Of a stretch of 5,547 bases of DNA, positions 1-5,547 are shown one piece after another. The stretch is from Verrucomicrobiota bacterium (GTDB lineage: Bacteria > Verrucomicrobiota > Verrucomicrobiia > Verrucomicrobiales > Akkermansiaceae), in NCBI GenBank assembly GCA_026397695.1, contig JAPLUJ010000157.1:1-5547 (forward strand), written 5' to 3'. Position 1 is the first letter of the stretch, and each line of letters starts with the position of its first letter. The notes under the pieces were generated by a model. The model did not search any database and was not told the DNA's origin. It was given only the letters and a program-made list of their open reading frames with translations. Position numbers and translations under genes: made by a program.

Positions 1-2805
1 TGGCGGAAAAAAATGCTGGATTGCTTCACCAATCATGTCCCAACCCGGTTTGTCTCCTTCGATCAGGAATATAAAATCATCCGCAAGAACGACGGCGTGG
101 AGTGTTGGGTCCACGGCATGGGGAAATTGGAATTCAATGACCGGCATCAACCGGTCAGAATGATAGGAACCATTCAGGACATCACCCGGCGGAAGCAGGC
201 CGAAGACGTGCAGGCCAGACAACTGGATGAACTGCGGCGCTGGCAAATCGCAACGCTCGGGCGAGAGGGCCGGATCGGCGAACTCAAACGCGAGGTCAAC
301 GCCCTGGCCGCCCGCCTCGGCGAGATGCCGCCTTACGCCACAACCGAGGAACTCGAACGACAAAGTGTGCCGCCGACCTCATCCCTCAATCACATCAGCG
401 GATGCGAACAAGCGGAATCCTATCAAGAAATCACCAGTGCGGCACTGCGGATTCTCAACGAACCGGGAGATCTGCGCCAGACCATCCGGCGTGTGCTCGC
501 CGCTTTGCAGGAGTGCATCGGGATCGATGCCGTGGGTCTGCGCCTGCAGGACGGGGAGGACTATCCGTATTTCTGTCAGTTGGGATTCCCCGAGGATTTC
601 CTCGCGACGCAAAACACGCTTTTGGCTCATGCCCCGGATGGCAGTGTGTGCCGGGACTGCAACGACAAACCCTGTCTGGAATGCTTCTGCGGATCGGTCA
701 TTTCCGGTAAGATCGATTGCTACAGTTCGTTATTCACGCGCGGCGGCAGCTTCTGGACCAATGATTTCTTCGCCTTGCTTGACCTGCCGGCCGACCATGA
801 TCTGCGGCAGAATCCGCGCAACCTATGTGTGGATCACGGGTATGCATCCGTGGCACTCGTGCCCATCCGCGCCAATGATCAGATCATCGGCCTGCTGCAA
901 CTCAACCACCGCAGTCCGGGGCGTTTTTCCTCCCACGCGGTGGAACAACTTGAAGACATCGCAACGTACATCGGCCAGGCACTCATGCGCAAGCAGGCGG
1001 AAGAGCAGGTCTGCATGCGGCTGGATGAAAGCAACCAGGCCCGGCTTTCCCTGTTAGGCATCATCGAGGACGAAATCCGCGTCAAGGCGGAACTCCGGAA
1101 AACCAACCGCAACCTTGAGGAAACCAACCAGCGTGCCAACCAGATGGCCAATAGGGCCGAACTGGCCAACATCGCCAAAAGCGAGTTTGTCGCCAACATG
1201 AGTCATGAAATCCGGACCCCCATGAACGGGGTCATCGGCATGATCGGACTGTTGCTCGATACGGAACTCGACGACGAACAACGGAACTATGCCGAAATCG
1301 CCCAGGCCAGCGGCGAATCCATGCTCAGCCTGATCAACGACATCCTCGACTTCTCCAAAATCGAGGCGCAGAAACTGGATCTTGAGACGTTGGATTTCGA
1401 CTTGTCGGATATGCTGCGGGACGTGACCACGACCTTGGCCTTGCGCGCCCACCAAAAGGGCCTGGAACTGCTCTGCCGCGTGGATCAGGAGGTTCCCGAA
1501 CTGTTGCGCGGCGACCCCGGCCGCCTGCGCCAGATTCTCACCAACCTCATGGACAATGCCATCAAGTTCACCCAATCCGGCGAGGTGGAAGTCCGCGTGG
1601 CGCTGTTGGAAGAGATGGATCATGAAGTGTTCCTGCGCTTCTCGGTTCATGATACCGGGCTTGGCATTCAACCGGACAAGATCGATCTGCTTTTTGACAA
1701 GTTCAGCCAGGTGGACTCTTCGACCACACGGCAATTCGGCGGTACCGGCCTGGGCTTGGCCATCTCCAAACATCTGGCCGAGTTGATGGGTGGCACGATC
1801 GGCGTGACGAGCACAACGGGCAAAGGCTCGGAGTTCTGGTTTACCACCCGCCTGGGCAGACAAGCACGGGAAACACCCGCGAAATCAACCGCATCCACCC
1901 ATCTGCAAGGTGTGCGCGTGTTGATTGTGGACGATAACGCCACCCAGCGGGAAATCCTGACCACGTGTCTTGCCTCATGGGGGATGTGCCCGGTCGAGGC
2001 TCCCGATGCTACCGGAGCCCTGCAGAAAATCTATCAGACACTGGACGGGGCCGACCCCTTCCAACTCATGTTGATCGACATGCGGATGCCGGGCATGGAC
2101 GGCGTGGCTCTGGGGCGTGCGATTCAAGCGGACGCCCGTCTGGCCGGCATCCGGAGAGTGCTTCTCACGTCCGTGGGGTGCTCGGACCATGCGCAGCAGA
2201 TGCGGGAAATCGGCTTTGCGGCCTGTGTGAACAAGCCGATCTGGCACAAGGATCTGAAGATCATTCTGTCCCGGGTGCTGGAGGAACCGGGGGCCATCAA
2301 GCCAATGCCGCAGCCCATCGCCACCCCCCCCACAATTCGCGAGACGCTCAGCCCGTTCCAAGACCGCAAGTGGCGCGTCCTGCTGGCCGAGGACAACATC
2401 ACCAACCAGCAGGTGGCGCTCAACATCCTGAAAAAACTCGGCTTGCGTGCCGACGCCGTGGCCAACGGCGAGGAAACCCTCATGGCGCTCGAAACCATCC
2501 CTTATGACCTGGTCATCATGGATGTGCACATGCCCGAGATGGATGGCTTGGAGGCGTCGTGCCACATCCGCAATCCCCTATCCGCCGTGATCAACCACCA
2601 GATCCCCATCATCGCCATGACCGCCAATGCCATGCAGGGCGACCGGGACAAATGCCTGCAGGCGGGCATGAACGATTATGTGTCCAAACCGGTATCACCC
2701 CAGTCACTGGCGGAGGTTTTGCGCAAATGGCTGCCCCATGAGCCTTCCGAAGACGGATCAGGGCGTGTTCACAGTGAAGCGGCGTCCATGACCCGGAAAC
2801 CGTGA
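1..2805 (+). CDS. Hybrid sensor histidine kinase, PAS-GAF-HisKA-HATPase-REC-REC (5' partial)
   Basis: Cytosolic-looking hybrid kinase expected to autophosphorylate on a histidine and pass phosphate to its own receivers. Residues are numbered from the Met at base 13, but the frame is open to base 1 (W-R-K-K before that Met) and the fold begins mid-PAS, so this Met is probably internal and the true start is upstream. Domain order: end of a PAS_3/PAC domain (about 1-64, ending [13 protein letters not shown]); amphipathic linker (66-106); GAF (about 137-325) with a cysteine cluster at C213, C216, C221, C224 and C226; coiled coil (326-385); HisKA with H398 in SHEIRTP; HATPase_c (about 495-615) with N511/N515, D547-T-G-L-G and GGTGLGL at 576-582; REC1 (about 633-757: D640, D641, phosphoacceptor D689, T719, K741); REC2 (about 787-908: E793, D794, phosphoacceptor D837, T870, K892). 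All catalytic residues are present. The protein ends shortly after REC2 with no HPt domain. No membrane segment is visible in the part shown. The signal is unknown. Confidence 0.95.
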   Translation, partial: WRKKMLDCFTNHVPTRFVSFDQEYKIIRKNDGVECWVHGMGKLEFNDRHQPVRMIGTIQDITRRKQAEDVQARQLDELRRWQIATLGREGRIGELKREVNALAARLGEMPPYATTEELERQSVPPTSSLNHISGCEQAESYQEITSAALRILNEPGDLRQTIRRVLAALQECIGIDAVGLRLQDGEDYPYFCQLGFPEDFLATQNTLLAHAPDGSVCRDCNDKPCLECFCGSVISGKIDCYSSLFTRGGSFWTNDFFALLDLPADHDLRQNPRNLCVDHGYASVALVPIRANDQIIGLLQLNHRSPGRFSSHAVEQLEDIATYIGQALMRKQAEEQVCMRLDESNQARLSLLGIIEDEIRVKAELRKTNRNLEETNQRANQMANRAELANIAKSEFVANMSHEIRTPMNGVIGMIGLLLDTELDDEQRNYAEIAQASGESMLSLINDILDFSKIEAQKLDLETLDFDLSDMLRDVTTTLALRAHQKGLELLCRVDQEVPELLRGDPGRLRQILTNLMDNAIKFTQSGEVEVRVALLEEMDHEVFLRFSVHDTGLGIQPDKIDLLFDKFSQVDSSTTRQFGGTGLGLAISKHLAELMGGTIGVTSTTGKGSEFWFTTRLGRQARETPAKSTASTHLQGVRVLIVDDNATQREILTTCLASWGMCPVEAPDATGALQKIYQTLDGADPFQLMLIDMRMPGMDGVALGRAIQADARLAGIRRVLLTSVGCSDHAQQMREIGFAACVNKPIWHKDLKIILSRVLEEPGAIKPMPQPIATPPTIRETLSPFQDRKWRVLLAEDNITNQQVALNILKKLGLRADAVANGEETLMALETIPYDLVIMDVHMPEMDGLEASCHIRNPLSAVINHQIPIIAMTANAMQGDRDKCLQAGMNDYVSKPVSPQSLAEVLRKWLPHEPSEDGSGRVHSEAASMTRKP

Positions 2806-2827
2806 ACAACCTCTAACGAAACAACCC

Positions 2828-4000
2828 ATGAGAATCCTGATCGCCGAAGACGATGTCACGTCCCGCACGGTGCTGGCGCTCGTCTTGAAAAGGAATGGAT
2901 ATGAAGTGATGGAAACCCGCAACGGCCGCGAAGCGTGGCAGGCACTCCAACAACCGGACGCGCCCCAACTGGTCATTCTCGACTGGATGATGCCGGAGAT
3001 GGACGGACCGACGATGCTGCGTCAGGCCCGCACCCTGCAAACCGACTGCCCGCCATATATCATCATGTTGACCGCCAAGTGCGATAAACCAGATGTCATC
3101 CGCGGACTGGACGCCGGAGCCAACGACTATGTGCCCAAACCGTTTGATCCCGAAGAACTCCTCGCCCGCGTGGAGGTCGGCCGGCGCGTGGTCGAAATGC
3201 AACTCCGCTTGCACTGCCAGCGGGCGAATGCGCAGCGCTTCCGCGTGGAAACCGGCCAGCGCATGAGTGAACTGCAGGATGCGCTGACCACCACGGGCGA
3301 GGAATTGCACCGGTCCCAGACGGAATTGCACGTTCTAACGGCACGCCTGCAGGCCTTGCGCGAAGAAGAACGCGCGAACATCTCCCGCGAACTGCACGCT
3401 GCGTTTGAGCAGCACTTCACCGCATTGCAGGACGATTTGACATCCATGGACCGCCATCTGCAGGCCTCCAAACCAGATCCCGCGCTGTTGCGCCAAACGA
3501 TCATGGCCATGATGCCGCGAGTCGAGCACCTGATCCGGCAGATCCAGACAACCCAAACCTCGTTGCGACCGGGCGTTTTGTCCGAACTGGGGTTGGTACG
3601 GGCGATCCAATGGCAGGCGGAGGATACCGCCAAGCATACCGGCATGACTTTCATGTTGTCGCTGCCTGCCGAGGATGACCCATGGGATCAGAACCTCGCG
3701 CTGGCCTTGTTTCGAATTGTCCAGGAAGCCCTGACCAACGTGGTCCGGCACGCCCGCGCAACGCATGTGGAAATCCGCTTGGACCACGCCGACAGCAAGC
3801 TGGAACTGGTCGTTCATGACAACGGCCGCGGCTTCCCGCCGGCCTTGCTCGTCGGATCCAAAACCCTCGGCTTGCTCGGCATGCGCGAACGCATAGGTGC
3901 GTTTGGCGGCACCGTGGAATTCCTGAACGAACCCGGCACAGGCGCCACCGTGCGCGTGCGCTGCTCCTCCCAAGACCCGGAGCCCACGGAACCCACCTGA
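2828..4000 (+). CDS. Response regulator-histidine kinase fusion (REC + HisKA_3/HPK7 transmitter)
   Basis: A 390-residue soluble protein joining an N-terminal receiver to a NarX/DesK-type transmitter. REC spans about 1-118 with E7, D8, D9, phosphoacceptor D52 (in LVILDWMMPEMDG), T82 and K104. A long heptad-like helix follows (about 118-178), then a HisKA_3 dimerisation helix (about 178-250) with the phospho-His H190 in ERANISRELH, and HATPase_c (about 285-380) with E300/N304, DNGRGF at 331-336 and the TLGLLGMRERIGAFGG lid at 346-361. The family motif HDxxxQ reads HAAFEQ here: the acidic residue is A191, while Q195 is kept. The Met start fits because the REC beta strand begins directly after it. 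No good Shine-Dalgarno sequence lies in the 22-bp gap after the hybrid kinase, yet the same strand and close spacing suggest an operon. Inference: D52 receives phosphate from the upstream kinase and gates this transmitter, whose usual partner would be a LuxR/NarL-type regulator not in this window. Confidence 0.93.
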   Translation: MRILIAEDDVTSRTVLALVLKRNGYEVMETRNGREAWQALQQPDAPQLVILDWMMPEMDGPTMLRQARTLQTDCPPYIIMLTAKCDKPDVIRGLDAGANDYVPKPFDPEELLARVEVGRRVVEMQLRLHCQRANAQRFRVETGQRMSELQDALTTTGEELHRSQTELHVLTARLQALREEERANISRELHAAFEQHFTALQDDLTSMDRHLQASKPDPALLRQTIMAMMPRVEHLIRQIQTTQTSLRPGVLSELGLVRAIQWQAEDTAKHTGMTFMLSLPAEDDPWDQNLALALFRIVQEALTNVVRHARATHVEIRLDHADSKLELVVHDNGRGFPPALLVGSKTLGLLGMRERIGAFGGTVEFLNEPGTGATVRVRCSSQDPEPTEPT

Positions 4001-4105
4001 TCATCCTTCTGCCGAAGGGCACATGGCGGGCACCTGATGATGGATACACGGAATGATCCACATGCGTCGATAATGGCGCAACCCGCACTGTCAAGTAAAC
4101 CAATC

Positions 4106-4135
4106 CGTCAAGAAAAATTAATTTTTTTCTTGACG
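4106..4135. repeat. Perfect 12-bp inverted repeat covering the -35 box, candidate operator
   Basis: The arms CGTCAAGAAAAA (4106-4117) and TTTTTCTTGACG (4124-4135) are exact reverse complements around a 6-nt centre, TTAATT. The right arm contains the -35 hexamer. The symmetry suits a dimeric DNA-binding protein that would block or assist polymerase. It is less likely to be an intrinsic terminator, because the paired stem is mainly A-T and no U tract follows it. The binding protein is unknown. Confidence 0.55.
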
Positions 4136-4157
4136 CGCATGGGTTTTGGGAGATACT
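4130..4157 (+). promoter_or_regulatory. Sigma70-like promoter of the MASE1 sensor gene
   Basis: A TTGACG -35 box (4130-4135, five of six to consensus) and a GATACT -10 box (4152-4157, four of six) are separated by 16 bases. Transcription would start near 4164, leaving a leader of about 110 nt before the ATG at 4276. It is the best match on the + strand in the intergenic region, and its -35 lies in the right arm of the inverted repeat at 4106-4135. Confidence 0.55.
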
Positions 4158-4163
4158 CGGCAG

Positions 4164-4275
4164 CGTCAAGTGCATGCTTGGCTGTCAGCCGCTAGAACCG
4201 TTACTGCGAATTTACCATCAGACCCGTCCCGTTGCGTAACATGAACGGCTTGAAAGCCAGCAGGAGATCAACCCC
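4164..4275 (+). other. 5' leader of the MASE1 sensor gene with small hairpins
   Basis: The inferred leader can form GGCT-GTC-AGCC (4180-4190), CCGTT/AACGG (4229-4233 with 4244-4248) and GGCT-TGAA-AGCC (4247-4258) just before the ribosome site. A second CCGTT at 4198-4202 could compete for the same AACGG. No known riboswitch consensus is recognised, and each stem is only four or five base pairs, so regulation by RNA structure is only a possibility. Confidence 0.25.
4262..4266 (+). promoter_or_regulatory. Shine-Dalgarno site deciding the start at 4276
   Basis: AGGAG, nine bases before ATG 4276, is the strongest ribosome site near any of the candidate Met codons of the MASE1 gene and therefore supports the longest start. 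Confidence 0.6.
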
Positions 4276-4656
4276 ATGGAACAAAGATTGCGGAGTGCTG
4301 CGGGCGGAATGTTATTCTCAATGAATCGCAGGATGAAGCATCCCGCGATCATGAAGGAACCAAGTCCACCCATCTTGGTTTCATGGCCGGTTGCGATCGT
4401 GGTGGTGGCTGTCGTGTATGCCATGGTAGCCAAGGCGGCGATTCATGTGGCGGTGCTTCCCAGCAACATCTCGCCGGTTTTCCCGGATGTGGGAATCGCG
4501 CTTGCCGCCGTGTTGATTTTCGGCCGTATCGCCCTATTCGGGGTTTGGCTGGGCTCTTTTGCGATCAATGTCATCTCGTTTTTCCAAGATTGGCTTCGGC
4601 ACCATCGCTTTTGCCAGCTCAGGATCATTCCTGGTGCATCGTTTCTGCAAGGATGA
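4276..4656 (+). CDS. N-terminal fragment of the MASE1 sensor (first frame)
   Basis: The 126-codon frame holding the start of the broken sensor. The start at 4276 is preferred because AGGAG lies at 4262-4266, nine bases before the ATG. In-frame Met codons at 4321 and 4351 are alternatives closer to the first hydrophobic segment, and the first 30 or so residues are polar and basic with no domain match. Hydrophobic segments are seen at about residues 33-53 (TM1), 68-83 (TM2) and 85-103 (TM3). From about residue 104 onward the translation (QDWLRHHRFCQLRI and after) is charged and unlike MASE1, which marks it as out-of-frame tail before the stop at 4654-4656. As it stands this piece would make only a truncated three-helix membrane peptide. 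Confidence 0.7.
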   Translation: MEQRLRSAAGGMLFSMNRRMKHPAIMKEPSPPILVSWPVAIVVVAVVYAMVAKAAIHVAVLPSNISPVFPDVGIALAAVLIFGRIALFGVWLGSFAINVISFFQDWLRHHRFCQLRIIPGASFLQG

Positions 4657-5547
4657 AGGCACCTCGCATAGCGGCAAGAACGTGTTGCTGCTGATCACCT
4701 TCGGTGCGGTCCTCTGTTGCATGCTCAGTCCCACGTTCGGGGCGCTCGGCCTGTCACTCGGCGGGTTTATCCCTTGGGAGCAATTCAATAGTTCCTGGAT
4801 CACCCTGTTCTCGGGTGATGCCGCCGGGGCCATCGTGGTGATTCCCTTGATTATCGCGTGGTATTTCAAACATTCCCACCAAGAAAAAACCTGGATCATG
4901 ATGGAAATGGCGGTGCTCGGAGTAGTGACGCTGTTGCTGTGCATTTTCATCCTTTTCCAACAGTACGCACACTTTGAATATTGCCTCATCCCGATATCAC
5001 TATGGGGGGCCTTTCGTTTCGGCATGCGCGGTGCCTTGGCGGCGGCCGCCGTCATGGGAACTTGCGCCATGATCGGCAGCGGGCAGAATGGCAGCCCGTT
5101 TGCCGGGAACCCGGAGGATGATACCCTCAAGCTTCTGTACATATTCATGGGCGTGACCATCATCGCCTTTCTCTTTCTAACGGGAATACTCGCAGAACGC
5201 AAACGCGCCGGGGAGGCGCTGCTATTGACGCAGTTCTCTGTGGATCACGCCTCGGATGCGATCATGTGGATGACGCCTGACGCCCGCATCGTGAATGTCA
5301 ACAATGCGGCGTGCCGCACTTTGGGATATAGCCGGAAGGAGTTGTTACAACTGACCATTTCGGACATTGACGTCGGCCACAACGCGGACAAGTGGCCGCA
5401 ACACTTCAGCGATCTGCGACGATGCGGGTCACTGACGCGGGAATCCGAACACCGCACCCGGGACGGCCGCCTCATCCCCGTGGAAATAGTCGCCAATCAT
5501 ATCCAGTTCGGCAGCGAGCAGCGCAGTTGTACTATTGTGCGTGACAT
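4568..5547 (+). CDS. C-terminal fragment of the MASE1-PAS sensor (second frame, 3' partial)
   Basis: This frame is open from 4517 (after a TGA at 4514-4516) to the end of the window; the first ATG in it is at 4568, but no ribosome site supports it as a native start. It encodes the rest of MASE1: helices around FGTIAFASSGSFLV, VLLLITFGAVLCCML, the GDAAGAIVVIPLIIAWYF segment, MAVLGVVTLLLCIFILF, the LWGAFRFGMRGALAAAAVMG segment and LLYIFMGVTIIAFLFL, followed by the charged linker LAERKRAGEAL. A PAS domain starts at about 5225 (QFSVDHASDAIMWMTPD), continues with VNNAACRTLGYSRKELL and DIDVG, and reaches the PAC end (RDGRLIPVEIVANHI, then TIVRD) at the window edge. This PAS subtype usually senses small ligands or mediates protein contacts; the ligand is not predictable. 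The protein must continue past 5547. Confidence 0.8.
   Translation, partial: MSSRFSKIGFGTIAFASSGSFLVHRFCKDEGTSHSGKNVLLLITFGAVLCCMLSPTFGALGLSLGGFIPWEQFNSSWITLFSGDAAGAIVVIPLIIAWYFKHSHQEKTWIMMEMAVLGVVTLLLCIFILFQQYAHFEYCLIPISLWGAFRFGMRGALAAAAVMGTCAMIGSGQNGSPFAGNPEDDTLKLLYIFMGVTIIAFLFLTGILAERKRAGEALLLTQFSVDHASDAIMWMTPDARIVNVNNAACRTLGYSRKELLQLTISDIDVGHNADKWPQHFSDLRRCGSLTRESEHRTRDGRLIPVEIVANHIQFGSEQRSCTIVRD
4579..4583 (+). other. Probable frameshift site (T5 homopolymer)
   Basis: Five T residues follow the TCG codon at 4576-4578. Reading four T instead of five joins the two sensor frames as N-V-I-S-F-S-K-I-G-F-G-T-I-A-F, a continuous hydrophobic MASE1-like stretch. The shift must lie between 4517 (the downstream frame opens) and 4653 (before the first-frame stop), and this is the only homopolymer I noticed in that interval that repairs it neatly. 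A two-base loss nearby is the alternative. Confidence 0.6.

Larger units (their letters stand above)
4090..4171. repeat. Cluster of four GTCAAG half-sites
   Basis: GTCAAG occurs at 4090-4095, 4107-4112 and 4165-4170, and as its complement CTTGAC at 4129-4134. The first and last copies extend to GTCAAGT; the second and last share a preceding C (CGTCAAG). Relative to a start near 4164 they lie at roughly -74, -57, -35 and +1, an arrangement that resembles a multi-site operator. The inner pair forms the inverted repeat. Confidence 0.4.
4276..5547 (+). pseudogene. MASE1-PAS membrane sensor, frameshifted, 3' partial
   Basis: One gene read in two frames. The N-terminal part (4276-4581) and the C-terminal part (from 4583 on) together make a MASE1 domain followed by PAS, about 423 residues before the window ends. 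MASE1 is an integral-membrane sensory domain of about eight helices found at the N terminus of histidine kinases, diguanylate cyclases and phosphodiesterases. Matches seen: PVFPDVGIALAAVLIFG, WLGSFAINV, then after the shift SGDAAGAIVVIPL and the LIPISLWGAFRFGMRGA block. The output domain lies beyond the right edge, so kinase and GGDEF/EAL outputs are all still possible. The frames join smoothly if one T of the T5 run at 4579-4583 is dropped. The downstream half shows no other stop and keeps family residues, so this is either a recent mutation or a homopolymer sequencing error, not an old decayed gene. If it is an error, this is an intact sensor gene. Confidence 0.85.

Noticed and set aside
1054..1863. 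Long minus-strand open frame (269 codons) inside the hybrid kinase
   Set aside because: It lies antisense to the HisKA/HATPase coding region, shows no domain, and such antisense frames are common in GC-rich genes. The sense frame is clearly the real one.
3335..3973. Minus-strand open frame (212 codons) opposite the receiver-kinase
   Set aside because: It is antisense to the well-supported HisKA_3/HATPase sequence and is probably a shadow.
4005..4018. Hairpin CCTTC-TGCC-GAAGG just after the receiver-kinase stop
   Set aside because: The stem is only five base pairs and no T run follows, so it does not qualify as an intrinsic terminator. I see no clear terminator for the operon before the next promoter.
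4069..4074. GATAAT as a second -10 box on the + strand
   Set aside because: The hexamer 17 bases upstream (ACACGG) has no resemblance to a -35 box.
4066..4111. Divergent minus-strand promoter from TTGACG (4111 to 4106) or TTGACA (4094 to 4089)
   Set aside because: Neither has a -10 box better than three of six at proper spacing, and there is no minus-strand gene for it to drive.
4164..4275. Known riboswitch, such as c-di-GMP, in the sensor leader
   Set aside because: I could not find the conserved core words of any class I know.
4534..5202. Minus-strand open frame (222 codons) opposite the MASE1 region
   Set aside because: The opposite strand gives a recognisable MASE1 protein, while this translation shows no family motif.

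Overview
The window carries three + strand genes, all signal-transduction sensors: a large hybrid histidine kinase cut by the left edge, a fused response regulator-histidine kinase, and the start of a membrane sensor (MASE1 plus PAS) that carries a frameshift and runs off the right edge. There is no RNA gene, mobile element or CRISPR array that I can support. The DNA is GC-rich apart from one AT-rich patch at about 4110-4130. The sensor domain mixture (PAS_3/GAF hybrid kinase, REC-HPK7 fusion, MASE1-PAS) fits a free-living, environmental Gram-negative-type bacterium with many two-component systems. A member of the Verrucomicrobiota/Kiritimatiellota group is possible, but no marker gene fixes this and I hold it at low confidence.

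Layout. 1-2805: hybrid kinase with PAS end, coiled linker, GAF with a cysteine cluster, HisKA, HATPase, REC and REC; the reading frame is open to base 1, so the true start lies upstream. 2806-2827: short gap with no clear Shine-Dalgarno sequence. 2828-4000: REC-coiled coil-HisKA_3-HATPase protein, probably in the same operon. 4001-4275: the only real intergenic region, with a sigma70-like promoter whose -35 box sits inside a perfect 12-bp inverted repeat, extra GTCAAG half-sites, and a leader of about 110 nt with small hairpins. 4276-5547: MASE1-PAS sensor, broken by a +1 frame change best explained by one extra T in the T5 run at 4579-4583.

How they may work together (inference). The hybrid kinase has two receiver domains but no HPt domain. 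The next gene offers a soluble receiver (D52) joined to a second, NarX/DesK-type transmitter, so the pair could form a branched relay ending in a LuxR/NarL-type regulator that is not in this window. The second transmitter has lost the acidic residue after its phospho-histidine (HAxxxQ instead of HDxxxQ), which suggests that its output is phosphatase-biased or otherwise non-standard. The third gene has its own promoter and is a separate transcription unit.
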